DNA of 7,948 bases, taken from positions 1 through 7,948 of the forward strand of contig JAUWMW010000104.1 in the NCBI GenBank assembly GCA_030612965.1. The letters are read 5' to 3'. Made by a program: the position numbers and the translations under genes. The notes below the pieces were generated by a model, which saw only the letters and a list, made by a program, of their open reading frames with translations, ran no database searches and was not told where the DNA came from. Position 1 is the stretch's first letter, and each line of letters starts with the position of its first letter. Shown here piece after piece: positions 5,337 to 7,948 of the stretch. This DNA is from a bacterium. GTDB taxonomy: Bacteria; Zixibacteria; MSB-5A5; GN15; FEB-12.

Positions 5337-7274
5337 ATGCGCGTATCCAGCAGTATGATGGCCGACCGAGTGGTGTTCAACATGCAACGCTCGTTGCGTC
5401 GATTTTTCGAGATGCAGACCCAGATGTCGACCGGTCGCCGAATCAATAAACCGTCCGACGATCCACTAGGAACGCTGAGGGATCTGGACTACCGTAAAGA
5501 GCTGGCCGGGATCGCTCAGTATCGGTCGAACATCGATGCCGCCACGAACTGGCAGGGCAACTACGACAGCGTCTTCTCCGACCTTGGCGACATGCTGTCT
5601 ACGGCCAAAGAACGCGCCGTCTCCATGGCCAACGACACTTACACGGCCGATGAACGAGAGGCGGTGGCCATCGAGATCGACGATATCATCGATCGCTTTT
5701 TTCAGATCGCCAACAGCGATCTGGGGAGCAAGAGCATTTTTGCCGGGTATAAGACCAAGAGTGACGCTCTCACCGCAACTGCCAACGGAGCTGTCTACCG
5801 TGGTGATTTCGGGCGAATCGAGTTTGAGATCGAATCATCGTCGCGCTTGCAGGTTAATCTGATTGGCGCTGATGTTTTCCTCAAGGAGTTGATGGTCCTG
5901 GGCGCAGATGCCGACCTGAATGCCGGTGTCTCCGGAACCACCCTGCTCAGTGCCCTGCAAAACGGCAACGGTGTCGACTTGACACAGGGGGCTACCCCCG
6001 GGACGATAACTCTCAGCGATCGCAACCTGGGTATCACTTCTACCATTGATCTCAGTGCCGCTGTTACAGTGGATGATGTAATCAATACCATCAATGCTCA
6101 GTTGACGGCCGACGGCATCACCGACGTGGTAGCCACGATGGGCCAGGGCAACAACATCATGTTCGACACCACCGCCTCCGGCCAGATCAGCAATATAACG
6201 TCGCTGGCCGTTCTCAACAGCGGCGCCGGTGTGGACGTGGAACCGGGCAAGATAATGGTATCCGACGGGGGTGGCATTAATGTCGAAGTAGATCTATCAG
6301 GATCGGCAACGATAGCCGACGTAATTGCGAAATTCAACGCTGCCATGGCAGCCGCGGCGCCACCGCAGATGGCCAACGTGTCAATCGGTTTGAATGCCAC
6401 CAACACCGGACTTGAAATAACGGACGCTAACGGCGTCCCATTGAACCTCACCATCTCGGAATTCGACACCAACGAAAACACGGCGGCCGATCTGGGTATT
6501 CAGGGAGCTATCGATCCGGTTCTCACCGGCAGCGATTTGATGCCTACGGTCAGTTTTGAAATCGCTGAGACGAGTGGTACCACCGCAGCCGATCTGGGCG
6601 TGCTGGGGGAATTCTTTGCCGATTTCACCGGCGATGACCTTGATCCGCAGTTGGTGGCTACGACTAACCTGAGTGACCTCAACAGCGGCAACGGTTTCTC
6701 GTGGGGTGAGATTGTCATTCATCAGGGCGACGCCACACGCACATTGGATCTATCCGATCCGGGTCTGGTGACAGTGCAGGATCTCCTGGACAGAATCAAC
6801 AACTCCGGTTTGGATATCACTGCCTCCATCAACGGCGACGGGCGTGGCATACAAATCACCAACGACGATCCAACCCGGTCGCTGATTATCGAGGATGTCT
6901 CAGATAGTCGTCTGACCAAGGAGATGGGTATCTACGGCTCGGGAGATGTGATAGGAACCCTCATGGTATTGTCCAATGCTCTGCATGATAATGACCGTGA
7001 AGGAGTGGGAGATCTTCTGGACAATTTGGATTTCTCGATCAGCCACCTATTGAACGCTCGAGCCAAGACGGGCGCACGGGCCATGCGGCTGGAGATGACC
7101 GCCGCGCGCCTTCGGGATTCGGAGTTGGGCTATACCAATCTTTTGTCCAACGTCGAAGATGCCGACATAAGTAAGCTAATAACGGATCTGGCTACTCTGG
7201 AGAACAATTACCAGGCCTCGCTGATGGCTGCGGCCAAGATCATTCAGCCGAGCCTGTTGCACTTCCTGAAGTAA
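5337..7274 (+). CDS. flgL: Flagellar hook-associated protein FlgL (HAP3), enlarged by hook-IN-type repeats
   Basis: FlgL is the second junction protein, placed between FlgK and the filament. Residues 1-180 are the flagellin-like N-terminal part, with MRVSS at the start, LRRFFEMQTQMSTGRRINKP (residues 20-39), PSDDP at 39-43 and IFAGYKT at 134-140. Residues 536-645 are the C-terminal helical part, ending in ADISKLITDLATLENNYQAS and a short tail. FlgL is usually about 300 residues; this one has 645. The excess, about residues 200-536, consists of three related units resembling the flagellin hook IN motif: LxxLNxGxGV, a GxIxI strand, VDLSxxxTVxDVIxxIN, a GxGLxITD strand, and LGIxG. Units lie at about 203-285, 290-390 and 445-535, with a shortened unit between the last two. 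Such a domain probably projects from the junction surface. A weak GAGAG ribosome site at 5324-5328 precedes the ATG. No cysteine is present. Confidence 0.93.
   Translation: MRVSSSMMADRVVFNMQRSLRRFFEMQTQMSTGRRINKPSDDPLGTLRDLDYRKELAGIAQYRSNIDAATNWQGNYDSVFSDLGDMLSTAKERAVSMANDTYTADEREAVAIEIDDIIDRFFQIANSDLGSKSIFAGYKTKSDALTATANGAVYRGDFGRIEFEIESSSRLQVNLIGADVFLKELMVLGADADLNAGVSGTTLLSALQNGNGVDLTQGATPGTITLSDRNLGITSTIDLSAAVTVDDVINTINAQLTADGITDVVATMGQGNNIMFDTTASGQISNITSLAVLNSGAGVDVEPGKIMVSDGGGINVEVDLSGSATIADVIAKFNAAMAAAAPPQMANVSIGLNATNTGLEITDANGVPLNLTISEFDTNENTAADLGIQGAIDPVLTGSDLMPTVSFEIAETSGTTAADLGVLGEFFADFTGDDLDPQLVATTNLSDLNSGNGFSWGEIVIHQGDATRTLDLSDPGLVTVQDLLDRINNSGLDITASINGDGRGIQITNDDPTRSLIIEDVSDSRLTKEMGIYGSGDVIGTLMVLSNALHDNDREGVGDLLDNLDFSISHLLNARAKTGARAMRLEMTAARLRDSELGYTNLLSNVEDADISKLITDLATLENNYQASLMAAAKIIQPSLLHFLK
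5943..6941 (+). repeat. Protein-level repeats (flagellin hook IN-like) within flgL
   Basis: Three diverged units are coded at about 5943-6191, 6204-6506 and 6669-6941. Each begins with a Leu-Asn-Gly motif (LQNGNGV, LNSGAGV, LNSGNGF), then has a DLS strand and a helix (TVDDVINTIN, TIADVIAKFN, TVQDLLDRIN), and a later strand (NNIMFD, TGLEITD, RGIQITN). Units two and three end in LGIQG and MGIYG. Between them a tail-only copy gives TAADLGVLG at 6582-6608, echoing TAADLGIQG at 6480-6506. The repeats are old at DNA level and were recognised from the translation. Confidence 0.75.
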
Positions 7275-7296
7275 GCCGCCACCAAGGATAGGATAT
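7275..7296 (+). promoter_or_regulatory. fliW leader with double GGA motif over the ribosome site
   Basis: The 22-base gap between flgL and fliW contains AAGGATAGGA at 7284-7293, directly before the ATG at 7297. Either AAGGA (spacing 8) or AGGA (spacing 3) could serve the ribosome. The stretch CCAAGGATAG also resembles the CsrA binding consensus around ARGGAT, so CsrA could compete with ribosomes here. The overlap of the two signal types makes this only a hypothesis. Confidence 0.35.
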
Positions 7297-7773
7297 ATGA
7301 TTATCGACAGTATCAGGTTTGGTCGGTTGGAGATTCCCGACGACAAAGTGATCACCATGAAACGCCCCATTCTCGGTTTCGAGCACTTGAGCAGATTCTG
7401 TCTGATTGAGCGTGAGGAGATGGCGCCGTTTCTCTGGTTGCACTCGATCGAGGACTCGGCGACAGCCTTCATCGTGCTGAATCCGGCGATAATGCAGAAG
7501 GATTACCGCATCGAGGTCAATCCGAAGGAGATCGCAGAGTTGGAGGTCACCAATCTGGAGGCAGTCGAAACCTACGTGGTGGTGACGGTACCTGATGACC
7601 CCAGGCAAATGTCCGCGAATCTGCAAGGTCCCATTCTGGTCAACAGCGACAACGGGTATGCTAAACAACTGATCCTGGTCAATTCCGATTACAAGGTCAA
7701 GCACATGATTATGGACGAGATCAGTTCGCCGGCAGGCTCCACAACTGAAGAGCCGGAACTGGTTGAGATTTAG
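7297..7773 (+). CDS. fliW: Flagellar assembly factor FliW (CsrA antagonist)
   Basis: FliW is a small cytoplasmic beta-barrel protein that binds CsrA and releases its grip on target mRNA; free flagellin binds FliW instead, so the pair couples flagellin synthesis to secretion. The 158-residue protein fits the usual 130-160. Family patterns are FGRLEIPDDKVITM near the N-terminus, GFEH at 27-30, FCLIERE, PFLWLHSIED at 44-53, TAFIVLNP, YRIEV, VVVTVPDD at 94-101, ANLQGPILVN at 107-116 and KQLIL at 123-127. The last 15 or so residues are an acidic, probably flexible tail (STTEEPELVEI). It lies 22 bases after flgL, with csrA one gene further upstream rather than immediately downstream as in Bacillus. 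Its presence beside a CsrA with Asn55 argues that the FliW-CsrA partnership operates here. Confidence 0.95.
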   Translation: MIIDSIRFGRLEIPDDKVITMKRPILGFEHLSRFCLIEREEMAPFLWLHSIEDSATAFIVLNPAIMQKDYRIEVNPKEIAELEVTNLEAVETYVVVTVPDDPRQMSANLQGPILVNSDNGYAKQLILVNSDYKVKHMIMDEISSPAGSTTEEPELVEI

Positions 7774-7775
7774 AT

Positions 7776-7816
7776 CGGCCCGGCAACTCGAACAGCGCCG
7801 TCGCCCGGCCGGGTTG
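7776..7816 (+). terminator. GC-rich dyad after fliW (weak terminator or attenuator candidate)
   Basis: CGGCCCGGC at 7776-7784 can pair with GCCGGGTTG at 7808-7816 (nine pairs including two G-U) around a 23-base loop; CCCGGCCGGG at 7804-7813 is also self-complementary. No T-run follows, so an intrinsic terminator is not well supported. It marks the end of the fliW coding region and could pause or partially stop transcription. Confidence 0.25.
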
Positions 7817-7841
7817 TCCAGATCATAATGACTCGGATCGC

Positions 7842-7879
7842 AGGCATAATGTGGCGCTCAACATTGGATCGTTATGCCT
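7842..7879 (+). promoter_or_regulatory. Hairpin with GGA in its loop, in the leader downstream of fliW
   Basis: AGGCATAATG at 7842-7851 pairs with CGTTATGCCT at 7870-7879 (ten pairs, one G-U) around an 18-base loop. The loop contains GGA at 7866-7868, and GGATCG occurs both at 7835-7840 and 7866-7871. A GGA presented in a hairpin loop is the preferred form of CsrA sites, so this may be a regulatory leader for the gene that starts beyond the window. No T-run follows, which argues against a terminator. Confidence 0.4.
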
Positions 7880-7948
7880 AAAGCAAAGAAGAAAAACAAG
7901 TCCCGTGACAATAGCGTACGCTGTCGTCGCTCGCACCAGGAGGCGACC
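7874..7948 (+). CDS. Possible start of a small basic open frame, unfinished at window edge
   Basis: An ATG at 7874 opens a frame of 25 codons without a stop up to the window edge, beginning MPKAKKKNKSRDN and rich in Lys and Arg. It has no good ribosome site, its start lies inside a hairpin stem, and a strong Shine-Dalgarno sequence near 7938 suggests that the true next gene begins just outside. I do not recognise it. It may be a leader peptide, a real short gene, or chance. Confidence 0.15.
   Translation, partial: MPKAKKKNKSRDNSVRCRRSHQEAT
7938..7943 (+). promoter_or_regulatory. Strong Shine-Dalgarno site pointing to a gene starting just beyond the window
   Basis: AGGAGG lies five bases from the end of the window with no start codon after it inside the window, so a gene starting within the first few bases beyond 7948 is expected. 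In many genomes flagellin or another filament gene follows flgL-fliW, which makes it a candidate; the sequence shown does not prove it. Confidence 0.45.

Noticed and set aside
7852..7868. TGGCGC...TTGG resembling a sigma-54 promoter
   Set aside because: The required GG-ten bases-GC spacing is not met (the TTG is one base off and is followed by G rather than C).
7879..7909. TAAAGCAA with CCCGTGAC downstream, resembling a sigma-28 promoter
   Set aside because: The -10-like part matches poorly and the spacer is several bases too long for the TAAAGTTT-N11-GCCGATAA pattern.
1..7948. Insertion sequences, tRNA genes, CRISPR arrays or defence genes
   Set aside because: The genes are packed with overlaps or gaps of a few tens of bases, and no transposase, terminal inverted repeats, cloverleaf or spaced direct repeats were seen.

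Overview
The window is one nine-gene block of a flagellar operon, all on the + strand, with almost no spare DNA between genes. In order: the 3' end of flgA, then flgH, flgI, flgJ (rod-binding domain fused to an SLT lytic transglycosylase), flgN, flgK, csrA, flgL (unusually large) and fliW. A non-coding or weakly coding stretch of about 175 bases follows and runs off the window edge. The host is a Gram-negative (diderm) flagellated bacterium, because FlgA/FlgH/FlgI build the P and L rings in peptidoglycan and outer membrane. It is unlikely to be an enteric-type gammaproteobacterium: it carries a FliW-CsrA pair, FlgJ has an SLT rather than a glucosaminidase domain, and flgM is missing from its usual slot before flgN. 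A deltaproteobacterium-like lineage or an uncultured candidate phylum would fit, but the sequence alone does not decide this.

Region 1 (1-3031) makes the rings and rod: FlgA is the P-ring chaperone, FlgH the L ring, FlgI the P ring, and FlgJ caps the rod while cutting peptidoglycan. Region 2 (3042-4924) is the junction-protein chaperone FlgN followed by its client FlgK. Region 3 (4925-7773) interleaves the second junction protein, FlgL, with the post-transcriptional regulators CsrA and FliW. Region 4 (7774-7948) holds a GC-rich dyad, a 10-bp hairpin with a GGA in its loop, and a strong Shine-Dalgarno sequence (AGGAGG) five bases from the window edge. This suggests another gene, possibly flagellin, starts immediately outside.

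The logic of the locus is late flagellar assembly plus its checkpoint. FlgK and FlgL form the hook-filament junction and are needed before flagellin can polymerise. In the Bacillus paradigm, FliW is titrated by cytoplasmic flagellin and otherwise binds CsrA, relieving CsrA repression of the flagellin mRNA. Here csrA sits between flgK and flgL, and CsrA carries the Asn55 associated with FliW control plus a long basic tail. GGA motifs of the kind CsrA binds lie in the csrA leader, in the fliW leader and in the stretch after fliW.

I did not find an entirely new system. The least ordinary elements are the FlgL insertion built from flagellin hook-IN-type repeats, the extended CsrA, the FlgJ-SLT fusion, and the candidate CsrA-responsive leaders.
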